Below, piece by piece: positions 27,414-36,947 of a stretch of DNA of 64,000 bases (position 1 is its first letter; the number at the start of each line of letters is the position of its first letter). This stretch comes from Methanoculleus sp. UBA374 (GTDB lineage Archaea > Halobacteriota > Methanomicrobia > Methanomicrobiales > Methanoculleaceae): the NCBI GenBank assembly GCA_002508705.1, contig DAYL01000018.1, positions 1 to 64,000 of the forward strand, written 5' to 3'. Below the pieces are notes generated by a model. The model searched no databases, was not told where the DNA came from, and saw nothing but the letters and a program-made list of their open reading frames with translations. A program made the position numbers and the translations under genes.

Positions 27414-28847
27414 ATGGAAGAAGATACAGGCGCACTTCCCCGGAAAGAAGACTTTTCCCAGTGGTACAATGAGGTCCTCTGGCGGGCCGAGATCATGGAC
27501 GTTCGCTACCCGGTTAAGGGGCTCTACGTCTGGTATCCCCACGGGTTCGCCATCAGGAAACGTGTCTACGGGATACTCCGGGGCCTGATGGACCGCGACC
27601 ATGCCGAGACGCTGTTCCCCCTCCTGATCCCCGAGACCGAGTTCATGAAGGAGGCCGCGCACATCAAGGGCTTCGAAGACGAGGTCTACTGGGTCACCCA
27701 CGGCGGCAGGAACGAACTTGACGTACCGCTCGCCCTCCGGCCCACGAGCGAGACCGCCATCTACCCGATGTACTCCCTCTGGATCCGGTCCCACACCGAT
27801 CTGCCTCTGAAACTCTACCAGATCGTCAATACCTTCCGCTACGAGACGAAGCATACCCGCCCGCTCATCCGTCTCCGGGAGATCACCTCGTTTAAAGAGG
27901 CGCATACCGTGCATGCGACGCGGGAGGAGGCGGCGGTGCAGGTCGAGACTGCGCTCGGCCTCTATCGGGAGTTCTACGACCGTCTCCGGGTCCCGGTGAT
28001 CATATCCCGCCGCCCGGACTGGGACAAGTTCCCGGGCGCCGACTACACCATGGCGGTCGACACGGTCATGCCCGACGGGAAGATGCTCCAGATCGGAACG
28101 GCGCATATGCTCGGCGACCACTTCTCCCGCACCTACGATATTACCTTCGAGGACGCGAACGGGGAGCGGCGGTATGCCTACCAGACCTGCTACGGCATCT
28201 CCGAACGATCGATTGCGGCGACTATCAGCGTTCACGGCGACGACAGGGGGCTCGTCCTGCCGCCGGAAGTTGCGCCGATAGCAATCGTCATCGTGCCGAT
28301 CATCGTCGGAAAGCGGCGCGAGGAGGTGCTCTCGGCGGCTGCAACGGTCGAGAAAGATCTCCGGAACGCTGGATTTACCGTGAAACTGGACGACCGGGAT
28401 ATGCGTCCGGGCGCGAAGTATTACCACTGGGAGATGCGCGGCGTCCCCCTGCGAGTTGAGATCGGACCGCGCGATATCGATGCTAACACGGTCGTCGCCG
28501 TCACGCGGCTCGGTCGGAAGATCACGCTTGACCGGCGCGGTGTCGTCGAAGGCGTCATCTCCGTCCTCGCCGAGTTCGGAGAAGAACTCTCGCAGACGGC
28601 GCGGCAGGCGATGGCCGACCGGATCGCCGTGACGGATACCCTTGAAGAGACCACCGAAGCGGTGAAGCGGGGGGTTGCGGTCGTTCACTGGTGCGGGTCG
28701 AAGGAGTGCGCAGAAAAGATTGAGGCGGCGACGGATGCAAGCATCCTCGGGTCCGACATTCGGTCGGACCTGATTACCGTCTCGGCCGGCCCGTGCATCG
28801 CCTGCGGCGGGAACGGCACGTCCACTCTGGTCGCCCGGACCTACTGA
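27414..28847 (+). CDS. proS: Prolyl-tRNA synthetase, archaeal type
   Basis: This 477-residue enzyme charges tRNA-Pro. It has the class II core with [20 protein letters not shown], motif 2 [17 protein letters not shown] and the proline-binding [11 protein letters not shown]. The anticodon-binding domain follows at about residues 280-380. The C-terminal zinc domain typical of the archaeal/eukaryotic form has CGSKEC and CIACGG. It follows the SpoIIM-like gene by 30 bases. Confidence 0.96.
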   Translation: MEEDTGALPRKEDFSQWYNEVLWRAEIMDVRYPVKGLYVWYPHGFAIRKRVYGILRGLMDRDHAETLFPLLIPETEFMKEAAHIKGFEDEVYWVTHGGRNELDVPLALRPTSETAIYPMYSLWIRSHTDLPLKLYQIVNTFRYETKHTRPLIRLREITSFKEAHTVHATREEAAVQVETALGLYREFYDRLRVPVIISRRPDWDKFPGADYTMAVDTVMPDGKMLQIGTAHMLGDHFSRTYDITFEDANGERRYAYQTCYGISERSIAATISVHGDDRGLVLPPEVAPIAIVIVPIIVGKRREEVLSAAATVEKDLRNAGFTVKLDDRDMRPGAKYYHWEMRGVPLRVEIGPRDIDANTVVAVTRLGRKITLDRRGVVEGVISVLAEFGEELSQTARQAMADRIAVTDTLEETTEAVKRGVAVVHWCGSKECAEKIEAATDASILGSDIRSDLITVSAGPCIACGGNGTSTLVARTY

Positions 28848-29303
28848 TCAGCAGGACGGGCAGATATACGTTCTTTTGTGCTCGGGGGATGAGAGGTCTC
28901 CCGAGATCACCGCTTTTCCGCCTTGGAAGAATATTCTCCCGCATTTTGCGCATCTCTTCGGGAGCAGCCGCTCCCAGCGGCTCATCGAAACTTCCAGAGT
29001 GAACTGCATCTTCTCCGCGTCGGCGGTGTTGCACTGGGCGAGGTCCTCGTATCGGGAGAGGACCTGCATGACCTGGAGCGGGGCTGCTCCCTCGCTGCAG
29101 AACTGCTTGAAGACAAAGTATTGGAAGATCATCCACCCAAGATCGGAGCGCTCGAGGGTCTCCTCATACTCACTGCAGGTCCCGTCGTCTTCATCGAGGG
29201 AATACCCGCAGAGGGGACAGCGCCCACCCACCAGTTCGTCCAGGAAGACCTCTTCGTGGCAGCTGGGACAGGTGGTGTGGGGGGTATGCATTCTGGAAGT
29301 CAT
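28848..29303 (-). CDS. Double zinc-ribbon hypothetical protein
   Basis: This protein of about 151 residues has an N-terminal zinc ribbon CPSCHEEVFLDELVGGRCPLC, a helical centre, and a C-terminal second ribbon with CAKCG and a final CPSC at the stop. The two cysteine-pair sets suggest two structural zinc sites, but I do not recognise the family. Several Met codons could be the start; the ATG at 29303 or the one at 29291 is likely, and the longer frame upstream is basic and non-conserved in appearance. The stop directly abuts the proS stop on the other strand. Confidence 0.65.
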   Translation of the reverse strand: MTSRMHTPHTTCPSCHEEVFLDELVGGRCPLCGYSLDEDDGTCSEYEETLERSDLGWMIFQYFVFKQFCSEGAAPLQVMQVLSRYEDLAQCNTADAEKMQFTLEVSMSRWERLLPKRCAKCGRIFFQGGKAVISGDLSSPEHKRTYICPSC

Positions 29304-29639
29304 GGTTGTACTGGCCTCATACCTTCTCTTCTCCCGGGAAGCAGAGGGCGGGGCCGTTTTGCCTTCCGGGAGCATTCCACGCGCGTACGCGCGGTCTTTA
29401 CGATTGCCTTGAGGTTTACTACGTATTGCGTTTGGTGTGCTCTTATACGTGTCGAATGAGGCGCCCGGATCTCTTCACCCGGGGGTGTTTGCGGTCCGTC
29501 TTCCCGGGACGGCGGAACCCCCGGCACCCGCCCGTCCCGTGCCGTTGCAAGCGTCCGGAAGCGGTTGCTCCCGCCGAGACGGGGCGCATGCGGACCGGCC
29601 GGCGTATGTTTATATGGGGTGACGAGGCACTTCGCTCGC
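29304..29639. other. GC-rich intergenic region
   Basis: This stretch of about 335 bases separates the divergent zinc-ribbon and DUF362 genes. Several short open frames cross it on both strands, but all read as Arg/Pro/Gly-rich non-coding translation. Apart from the TATA box at 29608 I see nothing defined. Confidence 0.5.
29608..29617 (+). promoter_or_regulatory. Probable TATA box of the DUF362 gene
   Basis: The element gtttatatgg lies about 25-30 bases before the ATG at 29640, in otherwise GC-rich DNA, consistent with a leaderless transcript. Confidence 0.5.
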
Positions 29640-30563
29640 ATGGCTTCCCCTGCAGCATCCCTGGTCTACGTTATCGATGCGTCTGATCGCGATCACGCCG
29701 TCGGGTCGCTCTGGCGCGAGATCGGTCTTTCTCCCCTCGACGGGAAGACCGTTGCGGTCAAAGCGAACTTCAACAGCGACGATCCTTTTCCCGCGACCAC
29801 TCACCCGGATACGCTGGAAGCGATCCTCGGACAGGTCCGTGATGCCGGTGCCCGGGTAGTGCGGCTCGGGGAGCGGAGCGGGATGGGAGAGACCCGGAAG
29901 GTACTGCAAAACCGGGGCGCTCTCGACGTCGCGGCACGGGCGGGAGCGGAGGTGGTGGCGCTCGACGACCTCCCCCTCGCGGGATGGGAGGCCGTCCCGC
30001 CCGACGGTCTCCATTGGGAGCGGGGATTCTTGATCGCCCGGATCTTCCGGGAGGCCGATGCGGTGGTCCAGACCTGCTGCCTGAAGACCCACCGGTTCGG
30101 CGGGCAGGTCTCCCTCTCCCTGAAGAATCCGGTAGGGGCCGTTGCGAAGAAGAACCCCGGAAACGGCTACAACTACATGGCGGAACTGCATTCGTCGCCG
30201 CACCAGCGCAGGATGATCGCCGAGATTAACCGTTTCTTCCCCTGCGACCTTGCCCTGCTGGATGCAACGGAGGGGTTCTCGACCGGGGGGCCCGAGAGGG
30301 GCGGTCTTGTGGCCCCGAACATCATGCTCGCGAGCACCGACCGGGTCGCCCTCGATGCTGCAGGGATTGCCCTGCTCCGGCGCTACGGTTCGACGCCGGA
30401 GGTGATGCGGGGCCGGATCTTTGAGATGGACCCGATCGCCCGGGCGGCGAAACTCGGGGTGGGGGTCGGGTCGGCCCAGGACCTCAGGCTCGTTGCGCTC
30501 GATTCCGAGAGCAAAGACCTGGTCTTCGATATGCGGCGGGTCCTGGACGAGGAGACCGCTTAG
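29640..30563 (+). CDS. DUF362 domain-containing protein
   Basis: This 307-residue protein has the DUF362 domain: [20 protein letters not shown] near the start, [20 protein letters not shown] in the middle and [19 protein letters not shown] later. DUF362 proteins are often joined to ferredoxin domains, but this one has no iron-sulfur motif. The ATG at 29640 fits the TATA box 25 bases upstream; a frame extending back to 29565 is not supported. It converges with mntP and overlaps it by four bases. The biochemical role is not known. Confidence 0.85.
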   Translation: MASPAASLVYVIDASDRDHAVGSLWREIGLSPLDGKTVAVKANFNSDDPFPATTHPDTLEAILGQVRDAGARVVRLGERSGMGETRKVLQNRGALDVAARAGAEVVALDDLPLAGWEAVPPDGLHWERGFLIARIFREADAVVQTCCLKTHRFGGQVSLSLKNPVGAVAKKNPGNGYNYMAELHSSPHQRRMIAEINRFFPCDLALLDATEGFSTGGPERGGLVAPNIMLASTDRVALDAAGIALLRRYGSTPEVMRGRIFEMDPIARAAKLGVGVGSAQDLRLVALDSESKDLVFDMRRVLDEETA

Positions 30564-31120
30564 AAGAAGAGGTGGTCGATCAGGATCTCGAGGCCGATGG
30601 CGATCAGGATGACCCCCCCGAAGACCTCCACCTTCCTCCCGAACACCCGGCCAAGCGAACTCCCTATCAGCACCCCGGCGGCGGAGAGGGCGAAGGTGAC
30701 GAGGCCGATTGTGACTGCGGGCATGAGGATCGAGGTGTCCAGCAGGGCAAAGGTGACGCCGACGACGAGGGCGTCGATGCTTGTCGCAACGGCGAGCAGG
30801 AGGAGCGTGATCACGCTCCCGGCGGCAAACTGCACGTTCTCGCCGTCTCCACGGACCGCCTCGCGGATCATCTTCCCGCCGATCAGAGCAAGCAGAATGA
30901 AAGCAATCCAGTGGTCGTAGGCCCCGATGAGCGAAGCAAGACTTATGCCGCCGAGCCACCCGAGCACCGGCATTCCGGCCTGGAACCCGCCGAAGAGCGC
31001 TCCGATGATGAGGGCCCACCGACCCCGGTCTTCCCGCACGGTGGCCCCTCCGCTGATCGAGACGGCGAATGCGTCCGCCCCGAGGCCAACTGCGATGAGG
31101 AGAGTTGTCGCGAACCCCAT
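30560..31120 (-). CDS. mntP: MntP-family manganese efflux pump
   Basis: This 186-residue membrane protein has six hydrophobic helices in two homologous halves. The signature acidic motifs are [14 protein letters not shown] in helix 1 and [15 protein letters not shown] in helix 4, with the conserved Asp residues needed for manganese export. Length and motifs match MntP. I see no yybP-ykoY-like riboswitch upstream; instead the region before the start runs into the tnpB remnant at 31253. Confidence 0.92.
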   Translation of the reverse strand: MGFATTLLIAVGLGADAFAVSISGGATVREDRGRWALIIGALFGGFQAGMPVLGWLGGISLASLIGAYDHWIAFILLALIGGKMIREAVRGDGENVQFAAGSVITLLLLAVATSIDALVVGVTFALLDTSILMPAVTIGLVTFALSAAGVLIGSSLGRVFGRKVEVFGGVILIAIGLEILIDHLFF

Positions 31121-31257
31121 TTCTCCGGGTATCTATTGGCCGCGAGACCGGATAACGCTATGGCCCCGGCAAGGCTTCGCAACTTCGCGCAAAGAGTGCG
31201 CAAGCACGATCTCCGGCCGGAGGTTATCTCCCGTGCCGATTCTGCGGTTGGTGTGAA

Positions 31258-31620
31258 CTACCCCATCCATAAGGGTGGGGCTTCCTGCGAGTGTACTGGA
31301 ACTTCTGGAAGCTCCGGACCTGTTTGTCGCAGATTCCCGGCGAACTGCCGATAGCCCGTCCACAGGGCATGTTGTGATAGGAACCGCACCATGATGTTGA
31401 CCGCACTGTTTTGGTCTCTATCGATGCGGTTCCCGCATTCACAGTCCATAACTCGTTTCCAAAGCGGCATATCGTGAACCGCTCCGCAGACACAGCAGGT
31501 CTTCGTCGTGGCCTGTTCATCGATTGTTATTACTTTCTTACCTGCAAGGGCTGCCTTGTAGGTTAAAAATCCGATGAACCTTGAGGAGGTGTCCCGCGTT
31601 CTGGGTGGAACGGTTGACAC
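31258..31620 (-). pseudogene. tnpB: TnpB C-terminal fragment
   Basis: The fragment encodes FIGFLTYKAALAGKKVITID, then the zinc finger CCVCGAV...CECGN and the RuvC-III motif DRDQNSAVNIM, ending PPLWMG in the terminal hairpin. The RuvC-I and RuvC-II parts and the whole N-terminal half are missing, so it cannot be an active guided nuclease. The frame continues upstream into the element's 5-prime end region up to 31725, but that part is not TnpB-like. The deletion junction lies near 31600. Confidence 0.85.
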
Positions 31621-31686
31621 ATGAGTAATCTCTCGTTCTTTGATATAAAAGAAGAGCCGGGCGGGGTGAAAGTGAAGAAGGGACGC

Positions 31687-31772
31687 CGCTTCACGGAAGA
31701 TGCTCTGCATCTTCCTGACAGGCACAACCCTCTGGGTTGTGCCGTGTCATCCCCGGTTCTCTCGACCGGGGT
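31687..31772. repeat. Three-hairpin repeat, copy 1
   Basis: Three perfect stems follow one another: GAAGATGC/GCATCTTC with loop tct, GGCACAACCC/GGGTTGTGCC with loop tct, and CCCCGG/CCGGGG with a nine-base loop. The block is nearly identical to the one at 50926-51006, except that the second and third loops have changed while the stems have not. Confidence 0.85.
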
Positions 31773-31845
31773 CTTCACGCTCTGCCCCGAGAGCCCCGAA
31801 GAGATAAAACGCTGGAGTGTCCTATCGATACGGAGAGATGATACC

Positions 31846-33768
31846 ATGAGCACGCAAACGATCGGCCTCATCCAGACGGCGGTGAGCGATGACCCCGACC
31901 GCAACCTTGCCCACACACTCGATATGGCGAGAGCGGCCATCGCGAGGGGGGCCCGGGTCCTCTGCCTGCCGGAGCTCTACCGGACCCCCTACTTCCCGCA
32001 GTATGAGGGGATGGACGCCTCCGCTTACGCCGAGACCGTCCCCGGCCCTTCAACCCGGGCATTCTCAGCGCTTGCCCGCGAACACGGCGTGGTGATCGTC
32101 GTGCCGCTTTATGAGCGGACTCCGTCCGGAGAATACTACAACGAAGCGGCGGTCATCGACGCCGACGGACGGGCCCTTCCTCCCTACCGGAAGGTGCACA
32201 TCCCCTATGACCCCCTCTTCTACGAGAAGACCTACTTCCGGCCGGGGGACCGCTATCGGGTCTACAACACCCGGTACGGGCGGATTGCCGTGCTCATCTG
32301 CTACGACCAGTGGTTCCCGGAGCCTGCGAGAATCGTCGCGCTGCAGGGTGCCGATATCATCTTCTACCCGACCGCCATCGGCCGAATCGTCGGGGAGAAA
32401 CCGCCGGAAGGCGACTGGCGCGAGGCGTGGGAGACGGTCCAGCGGGGCCACGCGATCGCAAACAGCGTCCACGTCGCCGCCGTCAACCGGGTGGGCGACG
32501 AGGGGAGTCTTCGGTTTTTCGGGAGTTCGTTCGTTGCCGACGCTTTCGGAAACATTCTTGCCCGGGCAGGCGGGATTGACGAGGAAGTCCTCGTCGTGGA
32601 GGTCGATTTCTCGGAGAACGAGATCGTCCGGGAAGGCTGGGGGTTCTTCCGGAACCGGCGGCCGGAGACCTACGGGGCGCTCACCCGGAGGCTCCCGCCG
32701 GGCAGGACCCCACGGGCTCTCGGCTACCGTATGCCTGCAGAGTGGGAACCGCACGATGCCGTCTGGCTCGCCTGGCCCCATGACCGGGAGACGTTCCCCG
32801 ACCTTGCTGCAGTGGAGCATGCTTACGTCAGGATCATCGCGGCGCTCCGTGAGTCCGAAACCGTCAACCTGCTCATCACCGGCGAAGCGATGCGCTTTCG
32901 GGTCGAAGCGATGCTGAATGAGGAAGGCGTCGGTTCGGAAGGTGTCAGATTTCACGGCACCGATTACGCCGACGTCTGGTTCCGGGACTACGGGCCGACG
33001 TTTGTGGTCAACCGGCAGACCGGGAGCCTCGCGATGGTGAACTGGACGTTCAACGCCTGGGGAGAGAAATACCCGGAACTTCTGGGAGATACCCGGGTCC
33101 CGCTCTTCATGAACCACACCCTTCGTCTCCCTCTCTTCACGCCCGGGATCGTTCTTGAGGGCGGCTCGGTCGAGGTGAACGGGTGCGGCACAGTGATCAC
33201 GACGGAGGCGTGCCTCTTAAACGCAAACCGGAACCCGCACCTCTCCCGGGGAGATATCGAGGCATACCTGGAGGCCTATCTCGGGGCCGGTCACGTTATC
33301 TGGCTGAAGCGAGGGATTGCCGGCGACGACACCGACGGCCACATCGACGATCTCGCCCGGTTCGTGAACCCGACAACGGTTCTCTGTGCCGTCGAAGAGA
33401 ACCCGGACGACGAGAACTACGCCGCCCTGCAGGAGAACTACGCGATCCTCCAGGCCTCGACCGATCAGGACGGCACTCCCCTGACCGTCGTCCCGCTCCC
33501 GATGCCGGTGAGCGTCGGCGGCGAGGACCGGCTGCCGGCGAGTTATGCGAACTTCTACATAGGTAATACCGTCGTGCTGGTGCCGGTCTTCGAACACCCG
33601 AACGACGAGGTCGCCCTGGCGCGAATCCGACGGGTCTTCCCCGATCGGGAGGTCGTCGGCATCGACTGCACGGCGATGGTCGCGGGTTTCGGTGCGGTCC
33701 ACTGCATCAGTCAGCAGCAGCCGTCCATCACCTGTCCCGGGGCAGAAGACGCGTCACGAGAGGTATGA
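31846..33768 (+). CDS. Fused N-carbamoylputrescine amidase / agmatine deiminase
   Basis: This 640-residue protein joins two successive enzymes of putrescine synthesis. Residues 1-285 are a nitrilase-fold amidase with the triad Glu43 (LPELYRTPYF), Lys116 (YRKVHIP) and Cys152 (ICYDQWFPE), like N-carbamoylputrescine amidase. Residues 296-626 are agmatine deiminase: MPAEWEPHDAVWLAWPHD, DYADVWFRDYGP, LEGGSVEVNG, His499 in GHIDDLARFVNP and catalytic Cys620 in GAVHCISQQQP. Both active sites look complete. The ATG at 31846 follows GGAGAGA and gives the usual amidase start; the longer frame upstream runs through the transposon remnant and is not coding. Together the halves would convert agmatine to N-carbamoylputrescine and then to putrescine, ammonia and CO2. 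These enzymes are normally separate genes. Confidence 0.92.
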   Translation: MSTQTIGLIQTAVSDDPDRNLAHTLDMARAAIARGARVLCLPELYRTPYFPQYEGMDASAYAETVPGPSTRAFSALAREHGVVIVVPLYERTPSGEYYNEAAVIDADGRALPPYRKVHIPYDPLFYEKTYFRPGDRYRVYNTRYGRIAVLICYDQWFPEPARIVALQGADIIFYPTAIGRIVGEKPPEGDWREAWETVQRGHAIANSVHVAAVNRVGDEGSLRFFGSSFVADAFGNILARAGGIDEEVLVVEVDFSENEIVREGWGFFRNRRPETYGALTRRLPPGRTPRALGYRMPAEWEPHDAVWLAWPHDRETFPDLAAVEHAYVRIIAALRESETVNLLITGEAMRFRVEAMLNEEGVGSEGVRFHGTDYADVWFRDYGPTFVVNRQTGSLAMVNWTFNAWGEKYPELLGDTRVPLFMNHTLRLPLFTPGIVLEGGSVEVNGCGTVITTEACLLNANRNPHLSRGDIEAYLEAYLGAGHVIWLKRGIAGDDTDGHIDDLARFVNPTTVLCAVEENPDDENYAALQENYAILQASTDQDGTPLTVVPLPMPVSVGGEDRLPASYANFYIGNTVVLVPVFEHPNDEVALARIRRVFPDREVVGIDCTAMVAGFGAVHCISQQQPSITCPGAEDASREV

Positions 33769-34354
33769 GCACGTAGATTGCGGTGCTCCAGGTCATGCCG
33801 GCGATTGCGAGCAGTATCGCGATGGCGGAGATGACCGGAACCACCATCGCCCGCAGGTTTCCGCGCCGTACGTCGGTGCCGGGGTGGACAAGCCGGCTGC
33901 TTCCTGTGGCATACCGCCACTGGGCAGCAAAGAGCAGGCCGAGAACAAGAAGATTAACCTCGAAGACGATTGCTGCGAAGGTCGCGTCGGGGTAGTCGCC
34001 GATGAGGGAGACGGTGAACGGGACCAGCGTGACGAACATGAGCGTCGCGATATTGATCCAGAGAAAGGGGCGATCGATATACCGGAGCCGGTCTAACTGG
34101 GCGTGATGGGCTACCCAGAAGGACGCGAGGATGAAGAACGCGAGGAGGTAGTGGTAGAAGTTAGGAACCAGGCCGGCAAGCATCGCCACGACGGCAGCGT
34201 TGGAAGGGTCGTGGGCGCCTGCCGGGACATCGAGGCTGAGGACCAGGAGGGTCATGGCGAAGGCAAATATCCCGTCGGTGAGCGACTCCGTCCTATTCTT
34301 TGGAAAACCGGACGGCGCCCCGGCTTCCCGACCCTTGCTGTCTCTCCGTCCCAT
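33728..34354 (-). CDS. TMEM175-like (DUF1211) membrane protein
   Basis: This 208-residue membrane protein has six hydrophobic helices. The first carries RTESLTDGIFAFAMTLLVL, close to the RxxxFSDGVFA filter motif of the TMEM175 potassium channel family, with Leu-Thr where Phe-Ser is usual. Prokaryotic members form potassium-permeable channels. It converges with the fusion-enzyme gene and overlaps its last 41 bases on the other strand. Ion selectivity cannot be judged from the sequence. Confidence 0.82.
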   Translation of the reverse strand: MGRRDSKGREAGAPSGFPKNRTESLTDGIFAFAMTLLVLSLDVPAGAHDPSNAAVVAMLAGLVPNFYHYLLAFFILASFWVAHHAQLDRLRYIDRPFLWINIATLMFVTLVPFTVSLIGDYPDATFAAIVFEVNLLVLGLLFAAQWRYATGSSRLVHPGTDVRRGNLRAMVVPVISAIAILLAIAGMTWSTAIYVLIPLVTRLLPRDR

Positions 34355-34450
34355 CTCTAACGATCCCTGTTGAGAGGAGCCGGCCAGATATAATGGTGTG
34401 CGTTGCCTTCGAGGCGGGACCTGGGAGCGGGACGACGCCGTCCGGACCCG

Positions 34451-35932
34451 TCAACGTTTTTTCTTCGTCCGCCGGTCCCGTATGGCCGAGAAGGGGAATT
34501 TCACCATATCCCGGAGGCCCCCGGCCGGGGAGAAGTTCTGCATATCCCGCCGGACCCCCGCGATGAGCTCGTCGACGACCTCCTGCTCCTTCGCCTCTCC
34601 CTCCTCCTGCACCGCCGTCAGGCGGTGGAGCGAATAGAGCCCGAGGATGAAGGCGAACAGGAAGAAAAACTCCCATTGCTGCAGGTCGAGGGTGACAAAG
34701 ACGATCTCCTGCACCGGGTCTTTCCAGATCAGGGTCCAGATGAGCTCCCGCTCGGCAAAAAAATCCACGAAGAGCCCGCCGAGGACCGGGGCGACGCCGG
34801 CGGCGACCGAGTTTGCGAAGGTGCTTGCTGCAAGATAACTGGTCGCCTGGCCCTGTGGAGCCAGTTTCAGGCCGATGTTCCCTGAGGCAAGCGAGACCCC
34901 CGCAAGCGAGATCCCCATGAGGATGTGAATGAGGATGAGCAGCGGGTAGGTCAGGACGTAGACGCCGGGGAGGGTGACGAACATCCACGCGAAGATCGCG
35001 AGCATGAAGAGCGGGCCGCTCACGGAAAGGACCGATTTGTTGGAGAACCGGTCGGAGACCCGGCCCCACGACCGGTAGAAGATGATGTTCATGACCTGGC
35101 TGAGGACGCTGAGGGCGACGACGATCGAGATGTCGAGGCCGATGCTCTGCAGCATATATACCGTGAAGAACGGCGACGCGAGGTTGACGGCAAAGTTCCA
35201 GGAGCCGAGGAAGATGACCAGGTTTCTGAAGTTGAGGTCCGCAAACGGTTTTTTGATAGTGGCGAAGAGGCCGGCCTCCCCGCCTTCGACGACCATCCGG
35301 GGTTCGGGCGTGCGGGCGAGGAACACGATCCCGATGAGGCCGGCGATGAGACCGAAGAGGAAGAGGGCGGAGTAGCCGTAGGCTGCGAGATCCGGGAAGA
35401 CGGCCTCCCACGAGTCGATGAAAAAACCGGCGACAAGGCTGACGACGAGTGCGATTACCGTGGAGAGGGTCAGTCGATGGGAGAAGAAGGCCCCGAGCCG
35501 GTCCTGCGGTATCAGGTCCCGCATCCAGGAGTTCCAGCCGCAGTGGGAGATCGCCGAGAACGACGCATAGAGGGCGATTGCGGCGATGAGCACGAACACC
35601 CCCTGCTGCGGCGAGAGGAAGAACGGTATCAGGATGATGGGGACCCAGCAGATGCGGGCGGCGAGCGACGCCGCCACGACCACCAGCCTCCGGTTGCGGA
35701 TACGTTCGACGACGTAGATGGCCGGGATCTGCAGGAGTTCTGCGAGCGGCGGGATGGCGGCGAGCAGACCGACGACGGTGTTCGATGCGCCGAGCAGCAG
35801 GGCAAAGGCTACAAGGAAGATGCCGCCGGTCAGCGTCACCATCGCCTGGGTGGCAAGGCCGTCTCTTATAACGAGTTTTAAGCCGTGGCGGACTTCTTCG
35901 CCCGTCAGACTCTCTTTTACCTCAAAGACCAT
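34451..35932 (-). CDS. Major facilitator superfamily transporter
   Basis: This 493-residue protein has about twelve hydrophobic helices in two halves joined by a charged loop containing EPRMVVEGGEAG. MFS-type features include the motif A-like YVVERIRNRR after helix 2 and RSWGRVSDRFSNKS in the matching place of the second half. A cytoplasmic C-terminal tail rich in charged residues follows the last helix. The substrate is unknown. Upstream, an AT-rich stretch around 36040-36065 contains TTTTTATACAA on the minus strand and may be its promoter. Confidence 0.85.
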   Translation of the reverse strand: MVFEVKESLTGEEVRHGLKLVIRDGLATQAMVTLTGGIFLVAFALLLGASNTVVGLLAAIPPLAELLQIPAIYVVERIRNRRLVVVAASLAARICWVPIILIPFFLSPQQGVFVLIAAIALYASFSAISHCGWNSWMRDLIPQDRLGAFFSHRLTLSTVIALVVSLVAGFFIDSWEAVFPDLAAYGYSALFLFGLIAGLIGIVFLARTPEPRMVVEGGEAGLFATIKKPFADLNFRNLVIFLGSWNFAVNLASPFFTVYMLQSIGLDISIVVALSVLSQVMNIIFYRSWGRVSDRFSNKSVLSVSGPLFMLAIFAWMFVTLPGVYVLTYPLLILIHILMGISLAGVSLASGNIGLKLAPQGQATSYLAASTFANSVAAGVAPVLGGLFVDFFAERELIWTLIWKDPVQEIVFVTLDLQQWEFFFLFAFILGLYSLHRLTAVQEEGEAKEQEVVDELIAGVRRDMQNFSPAGGLRDMVKFPFSAIRDRRTKKKR

Positions 35933-36134
35933 GCTCTACCCGGGTCTCTGCTTTCGATGCTCACGGAACCGCTCTCCTTAAACTGTGTCGGAATATCTCC
36001 GACAGACCCCGTGCCGGGAACTATTTCCCCGGGTTTATTGTATAAAAATTGAATTATATTAATCTGTTTGAATAATTACCGGCACCTCGCCGGAGTCTTC
36101 TGAACGGTGATCCGCAGAGACCGCCTCAGATCTC

Positions 36135-36947
36135 TCAACTCCCCGACGACCACGGCGTCCTGAAATCAGCGTAGAGGGTCAGCCCGCCGTCTACGTAGAT
36201 TGTCTGTCCCGTGATGTAGGCGGCCTCGTCCGATGCGAGGAAAGCGAAGACCCCGGCGATCTCCTCGGGGTCTCCGGCGCGGCCCATCGGGATGTGCGCT
36301 TCCACCAGGGCCCTCTTCGCCGGGTCGTCCGCCCACTCCCGGTTTATCGGGGTGACGACCGCGCCCGGAGCGACCGTGTTGACCCGGATGCCCTGCCCGG
36401 CGTACTCGAGCGCGAGTATCCTCCCGAGGGCCCGTATCCCGGCTTTGCTCACCGCATAGGAGGCGTAGTACGGTTTCGGGACGGTCTCGTGAATAGACGT
36501 GTTGTTGAGGATCACGCCCCCGCCCCCGCGGTCGAGGAAGTGCCGCACCGCCTCCCGGGCGCAGAGGAACGCGCCCCGGAGGTTCACCGCGAGGACCCGG
36601 TCGTAGGCGCCCATGGTCGTCTCGTGGGTCGGGCTCTTGACCTGAATGCCAGCGTTGTTGACCAGGATATCGAGCCTTCCCCACGCCCCGAGGACCTCCG
36701 CAAAGATGCGTTTGACATCCTCTTCGCTGGCGACATCTCCCTGGACCAGCATCTCCCCGCACCCCTTTTCACGGATGATGCTGCAGGTCTTTTGGGCCTC
36801 CGCAAGCGTGATCTCTGCTTCCCTCGCACTTGAATGGTAGTTGATGGCGACGTTTGCGCCTTCGTCCGCGAACCGGATCGCCGTCGCCCGGCCGATGCCT
36901 GTTGAACCGCCGGTAATGAGGACGTTCTTTCCTTCCAGTCGTTTCAT
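36135..36947 (-). CDS. Short-chain dehydrogenase/reductase (glucose-1-dehydrogenase-like)
   Basis: This 270-residue SDR has the cofactor-binding ITGGSTGIGRA near residue 11, the NNAGIQ motif, the catalytic serine in NNTSIHETV and the YAVSK pair near residue 165, and a C-terminal TGQTIYVDGGLTLY. An arrangement of this kind is common in glucose 1-dehydrogenase and 3-oxoacyl reductase-like enzymes. The start was set at the ATG giving MKRLEGKNVLITGG; the frame runs about 83 codons further upstream but those look non-coding. The substrate is not known. Confidence 0.87.
   Translation of the reverse strand: MKRLEGKNVLITGGSTGIGRATAIRFADEGANVAINYHSSAREAEITLAEAQKTCSIIREKGCGEMLVQGDVASEEDVKRIFAEVLGAWGRLDILVNNAGIQVKSPTHETTMGAYDRVLAVNLRGAFLCAREAVRHFLDRGGGGVILNNTSIHETVPKPYYASYAVSKAGIRALGRILALEYAGQGIRVNTVAPGAVVTPINREWADDPAKRALVEAHIPMGRAGDPEEIAGVFAFLASDEAAYITGQTIYVDGGLTLYADFRTPWSSGS

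Larger units (their letters stand above)
31253..31790 (-). mobile_element. IS200/IS605-family element remnant carrying a truncated tnpB
   Basis: Read on the minus strand the element begins near 31790 with hairpins, passes the block at 31645-31674 shared with the 17 kb copy, and ends at 31253 in a hairpin followed by TAGTTCAC. It encodes only the C-terminal third of TnpB. No tnpA is present. The outer boundary near 31790 is estimated from similarity to the 50.9 kb copy. It lies between mntP and the polyamine fusion gene. Confidence 0.75.

Noticed and set aside
30560..31250. A manganese riboswitch upstream of mntP
   Set aside because: The sequence between the mntP start and the tnpB remnant is only about 130 bases and shows no yybP-ykoY-like paired elements that I can recognise.
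31660..31760. The hairpin block at 31.7 kb and 50.9 kb as a CRISPR repeat
   Set aside because: Only two copies exist, 19 kb apart, with no spacer array. The sequence sits at the ends of IS605-like elements.
31621..31845. An N-terminal extension of the polyamine fusion gene reaching back to 31621
   Set aside because: This part is the 5-prime end of the IS605-like element, including its hairpins. The amidase domain begins at the ATG at 31846, which has a ribosome binding site.
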